From contig CAYTTY010000002.1 in the NCBI GenBank assembly GCA_964440935.1, positions 1 to 64,000 of the forward strand: a stretch of DNA of 64,000 nt, read 5' to 3'. This document shows positions 51,103-59,060 of the stretch, piece by piece. Within the stretch, counting starts at the first letter, position 1; the number at the start of each line of letters is the position of its first letter. Origin of the DNA: WJJR01 sp964440935. GTDB taxonomy: Bacteria; Zixibacteria; MSB-5A5; WJJR01. The notes under the pieces are model-generated. The model did not search any database, was not told where the DNA came from, and was given only the letters and a program-made list of their open reading frames with translations. Both the position numbers and the translations under genes were made by a program.

Positions 51103-52272
51103 ATGATACTTCTGAAACAGCCTCTACGTGTCTACCCGGATCTTGTGCCCCTGCCGTTTCGGTACATCGCAATCATCTGTATTGTGTTCCTGCTCGCCGG
51201 CTGCGGCTCCGAACGGCTCCCCACGATCACCACCGATGGTACCATATGGCCGACCTATCGGGCCAATCTCGAAAGCAATGCCCATATTGAGACCGGCGCT
51301 CCCCTCAGAATCGAAACGCAGTTGTGGGAAAGCAAGACCGGCGGTGTCGCCTGCGGTGAGCCGGTGGTGCGAGATGGCTATGTCTTTTTTTCCGGCTGTG
51401 ACCGTCGTATTGAAGTTTACAATGCACTCACCGGTGAACGGCAGTTCCGTGATCGGTTCGATGGTCCGGTGGCCGGTGTTACGGCATACGATAGTTTGTT
51501 CGCTTTTGTTACCGACCAGAATCAACGACAGGTGTACGTCTATTCTCGTGATCCGGTGAAGAAAGTCTGGTCGACGAAAATTCCGATCTCGCAGAGCCCG
51601 CCGCGTGTTCTGGATGACGGTTCCCTGCTGATTGCGACCTTGCACGGGCGGTTGATGCGCGTTACGCCCGATAGTGAAGTTGTGTGGGATGTGCGCACGC
51701 CCGGGCAAATTCATGCGGCGCCGGCCTCACATGATTCGATTGTCGTGGTGCCGTCCGGACGGGTGCTGTCGGCTCGTCGCCTCAGCGACGGCAGCGAATT
51801 GTGGTCACACCAGACCAGTGGTGCGGTTATGGCGACGCCAGCGATTGATGACCGCGTGTATATCGGCTCGACCGATTCGTTGCTCTACGCGGTGGATGTG
51901 GCGACCGGACGCATGGACTGGTTTTTCGCAACCAAGGGGCAGTTGCTGACCACACCTGCCGTCGGGGATTCGATGGTTTATCTGGCGGCCAACGATCGCA
52001 ACGTGTACGCGCTCAACAAACGCACGGGCAAGATGATCTGGGCTTACGAAACCGGTGGTCCCGCCAACCAGTCACCAACGTTGGCGGGTGATGTCTTATT
52101 CGTGGCGACCACATCAGAGAAGCTTCTTCTCCTCGATGCCGCCACGGGTGATCTCATTCGTGAATTCCCGCTCACGGCTCCCGCCGTTACCGCACCGGTG
52201 ATCGCGCACAACCGCGTGTACGTCGCCGACGAACGCCGCCGCCTCTTCTGCTTCGGCCCGAATGCCGACTAA
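51103..52272 (+). CDS. PQQ-repeat beta-propeller lipoprotein (BamB-like)
   Basis: A 389-residue lipoprotein: the leader IAIICIVFLLAGC gives a clear lipobox. The body has repeated propeller blades with the WxxxTGG, ALTGE and YALNKRTGKMIWAYETGG patterns of PQQ-like repeats (VYIGSTDSLLYAVDVATGRMDW; LLLLDAATGDLIREF). Such proteins include BamB, the scaffold lipoprotein of the barrel-assembly machine, but many other PQQ-fold lipoproteins exist and no BamA or BamD is adjacent. The start is uncertain: ATG 51079 and 51103 are both in frame and before the leader. The frame remains open upstream into repeat DNA, which is not likely to be translated. Confidence 0.82.
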   Translation: MILLKQPLRVYPDLVPLPFRYIAIICIVFLLAGCGSERLPTITTDGTIWPTYRANLESNAHIETGAPLRIETQLWESKTGGVACGEPVVRDGYVFFSGCDRRIEVYNALTGERQFRDRFDGPVAGVTAYDSLFAFVTDQNQRQVYVYSRDPVKKVWSTKIPISQSPPRVLDDGSLLIATLHGRLMRVTPDSEVVWDVRTPGQIHAAPASHDSIVVVPSGRVLSARRLSDGSELWSHQTSGAVMATPAIDDRVYIGSTDSLLYAVDVATGRMDWFFATKGQLLTTPAVGDSMVYLAANDRNVYALNKRTGKMIWAYETGGPANQSPTLAGDVLFVATTSEKLLLLDAATGDLIREFPLTAPAVTAPVIAHNRVYVADERRRLFCFGPNAD

Positions 52273-52283
52273 GTAGACCAACC

Positions 52284-52363
52284 GGAGCGCCGAGCCCCAG
52301 CTTGGTGCGTTAGAGACGCCCACCTGAAAGCGCTGCACCGAGTTGGGGCTCGGTGCTCCATGA
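52284..52363. repeat. Inverted repeat GAGCCCCAGC...GTTGGGGCTC
   Basis: GGAGCGCCGAGCCCCAGC with TTGGTGC (from 52288) is matched by GCACCGAGTTGGGGCTCGG and TGCTCC (to about 52361) in inverse orientation, starting 16 bp after the PQQ gene stop. It may help end that transcript. Confidence 0.65.
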
Positions 52364-52454
52364 CGACCGATAACCCCGCCTCGACATTCCCAAGAGCGAG
52401 AAGACTCAGCCGAAGCAGGTAGAGGTGAAAGTGGGCTGATGCGCCGCCCAGAGG

Positions 52455-52567
52455 AGAACGAACTCCGCACGGCGGCTCGGCGGGAGCCTCGCCCTCCCCA
52501 GTCTGAGGTGATGATAGAGCGATTGTCATAAATCTTGTCCGTTTGGATCTGGGTGCCACGGGCCTGA
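52455..52567. repeat. Partial copies of families H, A and B in a row
   Basis: GGCGGCTCGGCGGGAGCC and CTCGCCCTCCCCAGTCTGAG (about 52471-52507) repeat 40030-40070. AGAGCGATTGTCATAAATC...GTCCGTTTG (52516-52545) is a family A left end, and GGGTGCCACGGGCCTGATGG (about 52551-52570) is a family B left end. None has its partner, so this looks like a broken composite. Confidence 0.65.
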
Positions 52568-52624
52568 TGGTTCGATCCGCCGCGGCGGACGGGAATGACA
52601 AAACATGACTTGACCTGTCAATAT

Positions 52625-52693
52625 GACTGCCAAAATGGCAGTCATTATAGATGGATACTGCCATAATGGCGTATCGCCCTGCCATTGTGGCCG
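52625..52693 (+). promoter_or_regulatory. Three TGCCA-N3-TGGCA-like dyads, candidate enhancer sites
   Basis: Site 1, GACTGCCA-AAA-TGGCAGTC (52625-52643), is a perfect dyad. Site 2, ATACTGCCA-TAA-TGGCGTAT (52655-52674), has one extra base in its left arm. Site 3, CTGCCA-TTG-TGGCCG (52679-52693), is weaker. Their centres are about 30 and 22 bp apart, so they lie on roughly the same helix face, 80-150 bp upstream of the -24/-12 promoter. This is the normal layout for a bacterial enhancer-binding protein. Confidence 0.65.
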
Positions 52694-52769
52694 TCTCCAA
52701 AAATGTCGATCATCCATGAAAAATTGTAAGGCATTGTAAATAAGCAACTTGAATCGTATGACCGATTTT

Positions 52770-52785
52770 TGGCACGATCTATGCT
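52770..52785 (+). promoter_or_regulatory. Sigma-54-type (-24/-12) promoter of hsp20
   Basis: TGGCACG-ATCTA-TGCT has GG at 52771-52772 and GC at 52783-52784 with exactly ten bases between, matching TGGCAC-N5-TTGC except for one base of the -12 box. Transcription would start near 52796, about 60 bp before the hsp20 ATG at 52859. Confidence 0.75.
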
Positions 52786-52858
52786 TTATCGTTTGCCGGA
52801 GTTCGAAGTGAATCGAACCACAAGGAAGTCAAAACGATAAGTGAAGGAGGAATGAACA

Positions 52859-53308
52859 ATGGCTATGGTCAAGTATGAACCCAATCGCAATGTCGTGCCG
52901 TTCTCGAGCGCGATGAGCAAAGTTTTCGATGAGTTCTTCCCGGGCATGTTTGGCGGCGAAGGCAGCATGCCAACCATGACCTGGCGTCCGCAGGTCGACA
53001 TTGTCGAGCAGGATGACAAGGTCCTGATCCGCGCCGATATGCCGGGTCTTGAGAAGGACAACATCAAGGTGATCGTTAACGACGGTCTCCTGACGATCGA
53101 GGGTGCGCGCGAGGAGAAGCACGATGAGAAGTCGAAAGGCTTCGTCCGCACCGAACGGTTCGCAGGCACTTTTGCCCGCTCGTTCAATCTCCCGGCCTGG
53201 GCCGACGCGTCGAAGATCGACGCCAATTACAAGAATGGCGTCCTCGAAGTGACCGTTCCCAAGACCGAGAAGGCGCGGCCGAAAGAGATCGACATTAAAG
53301 TCAGCTAA
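52859..53308 (+). CDS. Hsp20 / alpha-crystallin family small heat-shock protein
   Basis: A 149-residue ATP-independent chaperone that holds unfolding proteins in the cytosol. The alpha-crystallin domain begins at about residue 42 (WRPQVDIVEQDDKVLIRADMPGLEKDNIKV), continues through NDGLLTIEGAREEKHDEK and RTERFAGTFARSFNLP, and ends with the A-x-x-x-NGVLEVTVPK signature (ANYKNGVLEVTVPK). The I-x-I/V C-terminal anchor (IDIKV) is present. AAGGAGGAATGAAC is a very strong ribosome site. Expression probably depends on the sigma-54-type promoter and dyads upstream rather than CIRCE or sigma-32 signals, which were not seen. Confidence 0.96.
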   Translation: MAMVKYEPNRNVVPFSSAMSKVFDEFFPGMFGGEGSMPTMTWRPQVDIVEQDDKVLIRADMPGLEKDNIKVIVNDGLLTIEGAREEKHDEKSKGFVRTERFAGTFARSFNLPAWADASKIDANYKNGVLEVTVPKTEKARPKEIDIKVS

Positions 53309-53334
53309 CTAAACCAATCGGCACGCAGCGAACG

Positions 53335-53367
53335 GCCCTGTCCCGCATGGTGCGGGGCGGGGCTTTC
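53335..53367 (+). terminator. GC-rich hairpin terminator after hsp20
   Basis: GCCCTGTCCCGC (53335-53346) pairs with GCGGGGCGGGGC (53352-53363), allowing G-T pairs, and is followed by TTTC. It lies 26 bp after the hsp20 stop and likely separates it from the fmdB-clpB transcript. Confidence 0.65.
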
Positions 53368-53516
53368 GCACGAGACACAGACCGATAACGTGGGTGATGG
53401 AGTCGTGACACAGCAGCCGATCAGAAGAAATTGTCTCTCATTAGAGGAGATGTCGCGTACCTATACAACACCGGACGACGTATGCCCGGCCACCGTAACG
53501 CGAGGTACCAACGTCT

Positions 53517-53813
53517 ATGCCGACCTACGACTACCGATGCGACGCCTGCGGCCATCAGTTCGAGGCCTTTCAATCGATCAAGGACGATCCCCTGTCGAAA
53601 TGCCCGCAATGCGGCAATTACTCGGTAAAACGCCTGATTTCACCGGGCGGTGGATTCCTGTTCAAGGGGTCCGGCTACTACATCACCGACTATCGCAGCC
53701 AGTCGTATCAGCAGGCGGCGAAAAAGGACGCGCCCGCGTCCACGACGACCGATTCGAAGTCGACGAGCAAACCGTCCGACTCCTCCGGTTCGACCAAGAC
53801 GTCGAAGGAATAG
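53517..53813 (+). CDS. FmdB-type zinc-ribbon protein
   Basis: A 98-residue protein. The first about 45 residues form the zinc ribbon: MPTYDYRCDACGHQFEAFQS with CDAC, then KCPQCG, giving four cysteine ligands. FLFKGSGYYITDYRS in the middle is the usual second conserved block. The tail (60-98) is Ser/Lys/Thr-rich and probably disordered. These small proteins are called putative regulators (FmdB, from a formamidase regulator), but their role is not established. It lies about 120 bp before clpB on the same strand and may be co-transcribed. Confidence 0.9.
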   Translation: MPTYDYRCDACGHQFEAFQSIKDDPLSKCPQCGNYSVKRLISPGGGFLFKGSGYYITDYRSQSYQQAAKKDAPASTTTDSKSTSKPSDSSGSTKTSKE

Positions 53814-53931
53814 CTCCCTCCGCCAGCAGCTATTGTACGACGGCCGTCCTCGACCGTGGCCCACGAGCGAGGACGCCCGTGGTACGTGGTCCACTGCGTC
53901 CACTATGTCCACCAAAGGAAGGTGATGCCAT

Positions 53932-56580
53932 ATGATGTCACTCGATAAATGGACCGACAACGCCAAGATGGTGTTGCAGCAGACACTGGAGGCCGCGCAG
54001 ACCGCGGGGCATCCGGAGGTTGTGCCCGCGCACCTGCTCACGGCGTTGATCAACAACGAAGGGATGACCCGTGCGCTCTTCGAGAAGGAAGTGGTCGACG
54101 CGGATCGTCTCGCCGGTGCACTCAGCACCGCACTGAATAAACTGCCGACCGTCTCCGGTGGCGGACAGCCGAATACATCGTCTGACCTGGCGGCGGTGCT
54201 CTCGGCCGCGCAGAACCGTGCGCAGAAGTCGGGTCATCTATACGTGACTGCCACCCATCTGCTGTGGGGCGTGTTCGAAAAGCCCGACACAACCATCCGC
54301 GATGCACTCGCATCCATTGGCGCCGACGCCAAACGTCTGCGCAATGCCGTCGATACCATGTTGCAGCGTCCCGACGCCGGCGAAGAAGGCGCCGAAAACC
54401 GCATGATGGCGCTCGACCGTTTCAGCCGCGATCTCACACAGGCGGCCCGCGACGGGGACATCGATCCGGTCATCGGTCGCGATGAAGAGATTCGTCGTGT
54501 GATGAAAGTTCTCTCCAGGCGTACCAAGAACAATCCCGTATTGATCGGCGAACCGGGTGTCGGTAAGACCGCCGTCGCCGAAGGCATGGCGCTGAAGATT
54601 GCCAAAGGGGATGTGCCTGAGTCATTGCGCGACCGTCGCGTGGTCGCTCTTGACATGGGATCTCTCGTCGCCGGATCGAAATTCCGCGGCGAATTCGAAG
54701 AGCGCCTGAAGGGTGTGCTCAGTGAAATCGAGCAGTCCGACGGTCACATTATGGTCTTCATCGATGAGCTGCATACCGTTGTCGGCGCCGGTTCGGCCGA
54801 GGGCAGTGTTGACGCATCGAACCTGCTGAAGCCAGCGCTCGCCCGCGGCAAATTGCGTTGCATCGGCGCGACAACGTTGACCGAATATCGCAAGCACATC
54901 GAAAAAGACGCCGCGCTCGAACGCCGCTTCCAGCCGGTGATGATTCATGAACCGACAGTGGAAGAAACGATCTCGATTCTGCGCGGACTGCGCGAACGAT
55001 ACGAAGTACATCACGGTGTCCGCATTCAGGACGCGGCCTTGATTGCGGCGGCGCAATTGTCAGAACGCTATATCGCCGACCGTCAATTGCCCGACAAAGC
55101 GATTGACCTGATCGACGAAGCCGCAGCCGATTTACGCATTCAGATCGATTCGCGTCCGACCGAACTCGACCGTCTCGATCATCAAATTGCGCAACTCGAA
55201 ATCGAGCGCGAAGCGGTCCGTCGCGAAAAGGACGCCACCGAGCGGTTAAAACCGATCGAGGAACGGCTTGAGTCGCTCAATACCGAACGCGCTAAGCTCG
55301 AACAACACTGGCAGGCGGAAAAAGACGCCGTCATGAAGATTCGCGGCGCCAAGGAGGCGATTGAAAAGGCCAAAGTCGAAATGGACAACGCCTCGCGTCG
55401 CGGCGACTACGAAGAAGCCGCGCGCATCCGCTACCAGGAGATTCCCGATCAGGAACGCCTGATCAAAATCGAGAATGTGCGGCTGAGCGAACTGCAAAAA
55501 GAGACCCGCATGCTCAAGGAGGAAGTTGATCCCGAGGATATTGCCGGCATCGTCGCGCGGTGGACCGGCATCCCGGTCGAACGGCTCTCCGAGAGCGAAA
55601 TCCAGCGGCTCGTGCATCTCGAAGAGGAACTCACTACCCGCGTTGTCGGCCAGAGTGAAGCAGTCGATGCGGTAGCCGGTGTCGTTCGCGCCTCGCGCGC
55701 CGGACTGCATGAACCGCATCGTCCGCGCGGATCATTCATCTTCCTCGGACCGACTGGTGTCGGTAAGACCGAGTTGGCCAAGACGCTCGCAGCGACACTC
55801 TTCGGTTCCGAAGACGCGATGGTGCGTATTGACATGTCGGAATATTCCGAAAAGCACTCGGTCTCGCGTCTCGTTGGCGCGCCGCCGGGATATGTCGGTT
55901 ATGATGAAGGCGGCCAGTTGACCGAAGCCGTGCGGCGCCGTCCGTACTCGGTGATCCTGTTCGATGAACTCGAGAAGGCGCATCCCGAGGTCTTCAACAT
56001 CCTGTTGCAGGTCCTTGATGATGGCCGTCTGACCGACAACAAGGGACGCACGGTGTCGTTTGAGAATGCGATTCTCGTAATGACATCAAATCTCGGTGCT
56101 GACGTCATTGCGCGTGCGGCAGTTGACAATGTCGTCGAAGAGTCCCGTCGTGCCGCCATCCGCGAGGGTGCGCTCGAAGCGCTGCGGCAATCGGTGCGGC
56201 CGGAGTTTCTGAATCGGATCGATGAGATCGTCGTGTTCAACCCGCTCGATCCCGATGCGATCAAGCAGATCGCCGAACTGCAGTTCACGGCGTTGCAGGA
56301 GCGATTGGCTGAGCAGGGAATCAGCGCGACACTGACCGAGACAGCCAAACATGCGCTCGCGCGAATCGGCTACGATCCGGTCTACGGCGCGCGGCCATTG
56401 CGCCGTCTGATTCAGAAGCAATTGGCGCACAAACTGGCGGCGGCCATCCTGCGCGGGGAATTTGGTGAGGGAGATACCATCGAGATCAATCACGATGGAA
56501 CGGAGTTCACCTTCCGGAAGACCGAGCGCACACAGCCCGACGCCGACGATAAAGTGGAGGAAGCGGAAATCATATCCTAG
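53932..56580 (+). CDS. clpB: ATP-dependent disaggregase ClpB
   Basis: An 882-residue Hsp100 AAA+ hexamer that extracts polypeptides from aggregates together with DnaK. The N domain has the double Clp repeat (DKWTDNAKMVLQQTLEAAQTAGHPEVVPAHLL). The first AAA+ module has Walker A GEPGVGKTA (about 206-213) and the pore and Walker B segments GSLVAGSKFRGEFEERLK and IMVFIDELHT. The coiled-coil middle domain (about 400-525) contains long heptads. The second AAA+ module has Walker A GPTGVGKTE (about 606), MSEYSEKHSVSRLVGAPPGYVGYDEGGQLTE and VILFDELEKAHP. AAGGAAGGTG precedes ATG 53932. It ends in an acidic tail. It is one gene away from hsp20, forming a protein-quality cluster. Confidence 0.98.
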   Translation: MMSLDKWTDNAKMVLQQTLEAAQTAGHPEVVPAHLLTALINNEGMTRALFEKEVVDADRLAGALSTALNKLPTVSGGGQPNTSSDLAAVLSAAQNRAQKSGHLYVTATHLLWGVFEKPDTTIRDALASIGADAKRLRNAVDTMLQRPDAGEEGAENRMMALDRFSRDLTQAARDGDIDPVIGRDEEIRRVMKVLSRRTKNNPVLIGEPGVGKTAVAEGMALKIAKGDVPESLRDRRVVALDMGSLVAGSKFRGEFEERLKGVLSEIEQSDGHIMVFIDELHTVVGAGSAEGSVDASNLLKPALARGKLRCIGATTLTEYRKHIEKDAALERRFQPVMIHEPTVEETISILRGLRERYEVHHGVRIQDAALIAAAQLSERYIADRQLPDKAIDLIDEAAADLRIQIDSRPTELDRLDHQIAQLEIEREAVRREKDATERLKPIEERLESLNTERAKLEQHWQAEKDAVMKIRGAKEAIEKAKVEMDNASRRGDYEEAARIRYQEIPDQERLIKIENVRLSELQKETRMLKEEVDPEDIAGIVARWTGIPVERLSESEIQRLVHLEEELTTRVVGQSEAVDAVAGVVRASRAGLHEPHRPRGSFIFLGPTGVGKTELAKTLAATLFGSEDAMVRIDMSEYSEKHSVSRLVGAPPGYVGYDEGGQLTEAVRRRPYSVILFDELEKAHPEVFNILLQVLDDGRLTDNKGRTVSFENAILVMTSNLGADVIARAAVDNVVEESRRAAIREGALEALRQSVRPEFLNRIDEIVVFNPLDPDAIKQIAELQFTALQERLAEQGISATLTETAKHALARIGYDPVYGARPLRRLIQKQLAHKLAAAILRGEFGEGDTIEINHDGTEFTFRKTERTQPDADDKVEEAEIIS

Positions 56581-56599
56581 CGGATTTCAGTCCACTAGA

Positions 56600-56796
56600 G
56601 CCGTTGTCAGAATAATTGTCCGATTGTGAACGCAACCCCAACTGTCATTCCCGCGAAAGCGGGAATCCATTTTCCGCGCGTGGCTGGGCTCAAAATGGCT
56701 CCCTCCGCCGCGGCGGACGGGGATGACAGCGAGGGTCCCTGACGGCCCAATGGATTGCTGTCGCAAACGGAAAATACTTATGACAATCGCTATATA
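56600..56796. repeat. Family A element with CCCGCGAAAGCGGG core
   Basis: The left end AGCCGTTGTCAGAATAATTG...CCGATTG (56600-56627) and the right end CAAACGGAAAATAC...ATGACAATCGCTATA (56765-56793) are inverted. The interior contains GTCATTCCCGCGAAAGCGGG, a palindrome found in many bacterial genomes, and CCGCCGCGGCGG. It lies 20 bp after clpB and fills the gap to the next gene. Confidence 0.75.
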
Positions 56797-56837
56797 AGTT
56801 CGCTTCGTCCACTGACACAGAGACCCACAACACAGAC

Positions 56838-56868
56838 GGGTGCGCTGCGGAAACAGCGCACCCGTTTT
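56838..56868. terminator. Hairpin between clpB side and the leftward dockerin gene
   Basis: GGGTGCGCTG (56838-56847) and CAGCGCACCC (56854-56863) form a perfect 10-bp stem. On the + strand GTTTTG follows; on the - strand the stem follows the stop of the dockerin gene without a T-run. It may serve either direction. Confidence 0.6.
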
Positions 56869-56885
56869 GAGTTCAGTTGCTTGGC

Positions 56886-57437
56886 TTACTCAGTTGCGCA
56901 CGGCTCGCACGGCTCCGGACCATTAAAGAACACCAGGTTGATAATGATCGACAGATCGGCTGCGGTGGTAAACCCGTCGCAGTCGGCATCAATGCGAAGG
57001 ACCGGACACAACGGGTCGTGCGGGTTGGGTCCATTGTAGAACAACGCGTTGATCACATTGGAGATGTTCACGGCATCGTCTTCGGCATCGATCACGACGG
57101 TCCCCTGATTCGGGCACGTGCACCCCCACGACGTGGTGTTTTGGGCGTTAAAATCATAACCGAGGCCAATCTTCACCGCCTGCCCGTTCACGGCATTGGT
57201 GATTTCACCCTTTGCCAGAATGGCTTGGCCAAACGTGTACACCATCCGGTTGGGTGGAATCGAAGTCGTTGGTGACGCTGCTCTGGTGCTCGCGTCCAAT
57301 CTCGATGCCTCGCTACCGGACTGGAATTCCGTTCCATCCATGCGGATCCCCGCGTGACTTGCGCGAGAGAATGGGCCCAGCAGCAGCGCACACGCCACGG
57401 CGATCCCAACGGGTATCTTGGAGAATGTTCGCATCAC
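56886..57437 (-). CDS. Small secreted protein with dockerin-like C-terminus
   Basis: A 183-residue exported protein. A signal peptide (VGIAVACALLLGPFSRASHA) precedes a short region of about 70 residues without recognised fold, then a dockerin-like pair. The first repeat is degenerate (VVIDAEDDAVNISNVINALFYNG) and the second complete (DADCDGFTTAADLSIIINLVFFNG), with the cysteine pairs CTCP, LCP and CEPC. It starts 19 bp after the stop of the gene at 57457-58710, so the two are in one leftward operon. The short N-terminal part suggests an adaptor or a small exoprotein. Confidence 0.75.
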   Translation of the reverse strand: MMRTFSKIPVGIAVACALLLGPFSRASHAGIRMDGTEFQSGSEASRLDASTRAASPTTSIPPNRMVYTFGQAILAKGEITNAVNGQAVKIGLGYDFNAQNTTSWGCTCPNQGTVVIDAEDDAVNISNVINALFYNGPNPHDPLCPVLRIDADCDGFTTAADLSIIINLVFFNGPEPCEPCATE

Positions 57438-57456
57438 AAAACCTCCCGTGTCATGG

Positions 57457-58710
57457 CTACTGTTGGCTGGCTTGTTGACGCAAGCGCGCTTCGGCTAACT
57501 CGCGACGCGTGCGTTCGAGCTCCGCTTGCAGTCGCGCAGATCTCAGTTCCAATTCACGTAAATCAACCGCGTAACCGGACACGGAATTGGTTCCGATCAG
57601 CTCAGCCGACAACGGAATCATCGTCGCGTCATCAAACGATGCGGCCTCACCCGCACTCACCGTGGTTTCAACCGGCCCGTACGATGTCGGATGGAACGTC
57701 GCGGTCACGAACGCATTGTGAATCGTGCTGATTGCGCTGCCGGGATTGTTCTCGTGTGCGCGACCCTCCAGGCGAAAGGTATAGGTGCCCGCCTCCTTGT
57801 AGTAGACACGGTCTGTGTAGAGGGTACGAGTGAGATTGAACAGGGAGGATGAGCGAGACTCCGATTCGATATCGTCGCCAAGATAGGCGCCTGCTTCCGA
57901 ATAGTGTGTTGCGTCCAGCGGTCCGCCGGCTGTCTCGTCGATCTGCACCCGGACCACATTTTGCCAGAAGTAACTTTCCGCACGAAAGCCACAGCGCCCC
58001 TGCACCACGACGTATCCGTCAGTCGGAGTCGTAATCGTGACCGTGGCCAAGTCCGACATGTCCGAAGCTCCCTGCGGCAATGTCTGTGTACTGGATTCGA
58101 AACCGGCGGCAATTCCAGTTTCATTAATGATGTCCGTCGCCGGGATGCTGCTGTCGGGCATGATCACGAAGTCCTCGGTTCCGTCAATAATGAGCGTGAT
58201 CGAGTCGCCATCGGTCAGTTGCAGAACACCGGCATTGCCGTCGAGGTCGCCGATGGTCAGCGTACTGTGCAGCGTGATGTCGCCATAAATGTCCCCCCCG
58301 GTTGCGCCATTGACCGATTCAACGCGATAGGCATAGGCGACCGTGCCGATTGGGTTGCGAGGTTCGTAGACGCCGACGCCGATCAACTCGATCTCCAACC
58401 AACGATCGAGGCCATCGAAGACGGAGCCCGGGACCGGGTTGTTGAGTCCGAAGAACGTGTTGAAGAGTCCGTTCTCGGTCGCCACGGTTTGGTCTTCGGT
58501 CCAGAGTGGTGTGCCGCCGGTTGAATCATCATAGATCGTGAACAGGATCAGATAGGTGCTGTCGATGACCGTGCCCAAGTCATCGTCAAGCAGGATGCCT
58601 TGGAAGTTCATCTGTTGTGGCACGGCCGCGGTTGCCGACGGTGTGCCGGTGACCGCAGCCAGACAGAGACACACGACGGCCAGTGCGACCACGGCATAGG
58701 TTTTTGACAT
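57457..58710 (-). CDS. Secreted fibre-like protein with C-terminal coiled coil
   Basis: A 417-residue exported protein. A signal peptide (VVALAVVCLCLAAVTGTPSATA) is followed by a region starting VPQQMNFQGILLDDDLGTVI and continuing with LFNTFFGLNNPVPGSVFDGLDRWLEIEL and PIGTVAYAYRVESV. This pattern is common in FCB secreted proteins and resembles phage-tail-fibre-like modules that begin with a '(M/V)xYQGxLxD' strand. The middle (about 180-370) is a beta-rich domain with DGYVVVQGRCGF and TYTFRLEGRAHEN. The last about 40 residues (ELELRSARLQAELERTRREL) form a coiled coil. Function unknown; possibly a trimeric surface fibre. The dockerin protein follows in the same operon. Confidence 0.7.
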   Translation of the reverse strand: MSKTYAVVALAVVCLCLAAVTGTPSATAAVPQQMNFQGILLDDDLGTVIDSTYLILFTIYDDSTGGTPLWTEDQTVATENGLFNTFFGLNNPVPGSVFDGLDRWLEIELIGVGVYEPRNPIGTVAYAYRVESVNGATGGDIYGDITLHSTLTIGDLDGNAGVLQLTDGDSITLIIDGTEDFVIMPDSSIPATDIINETGIAAGFESSTQTLPQGASDMSDLATVTITTPTDGYVVVQGRCGFRAESYFWQNVVRVQIDETAGGPLDATHYSEAGAYLGDDIESESRSSSLFNLTRTLYTDRVYYKEAGTYTFRLEGRAHENNPGSAISTIHNAFVTATFHPTSYGPVETTVSAGEAASFDDATMIPLSAELIGTNSVSGYAVDLRELELRSARLQAELERTRRELAEARLRQQASQQ

Positions 58711-59060
58711 GTTTCCTCCGCTTTCAGTGGCGTCTCAAGTGGGTAGTGATTGAGGCTCTCTTGGTTAGAGTGATGACATCTGGAATTTTGAAACCGGGCA
58801 ATTTCGGTCCGGAAAGATAGCGAACCCTCCGAGGCTGGGCAACAAATCGTTCCGTTGGCCAGGGCGATTTAACACTGATTTTCCTGATCCGCTTAAGGTT
58901 AAGATCACTCCCGACGGGGTCGATACATGCATAAGAAACCCCTCAACAGGGGGGTATTGGGGCGACTTGCAGGCGGCAGGCGTGGCCGCGCAAGATGCTC
59001 TGAGATATGGGTTTCGCGATCATTGGTCTCGGTTGGAGAATCAAGAAAAGGAGTGGTGAC
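58711..59060. other. Divergent intergenic region, 350 bp
   Basis: This gap should hold promoters for the leftward fibre-like gene and the rightward Ig-domain lipoprotein. CCCCTCAACAGGGG at 58937-58950 is a short hairpin. AAAGGAGTGG at 59047-59056 is the ribosome site of the rightward gene. No operator could be assigned. Confidence 0.4.

Noticed and set aside
52740..52858. CIRCE or sigma-32 signals before hsp20, and CIRCE before clpB
   Set aside because: No GCACTC-N9-GAGTGC dyad and no clear sigma-32 boxes were found; the -24/-12 element fits better for hsp20.
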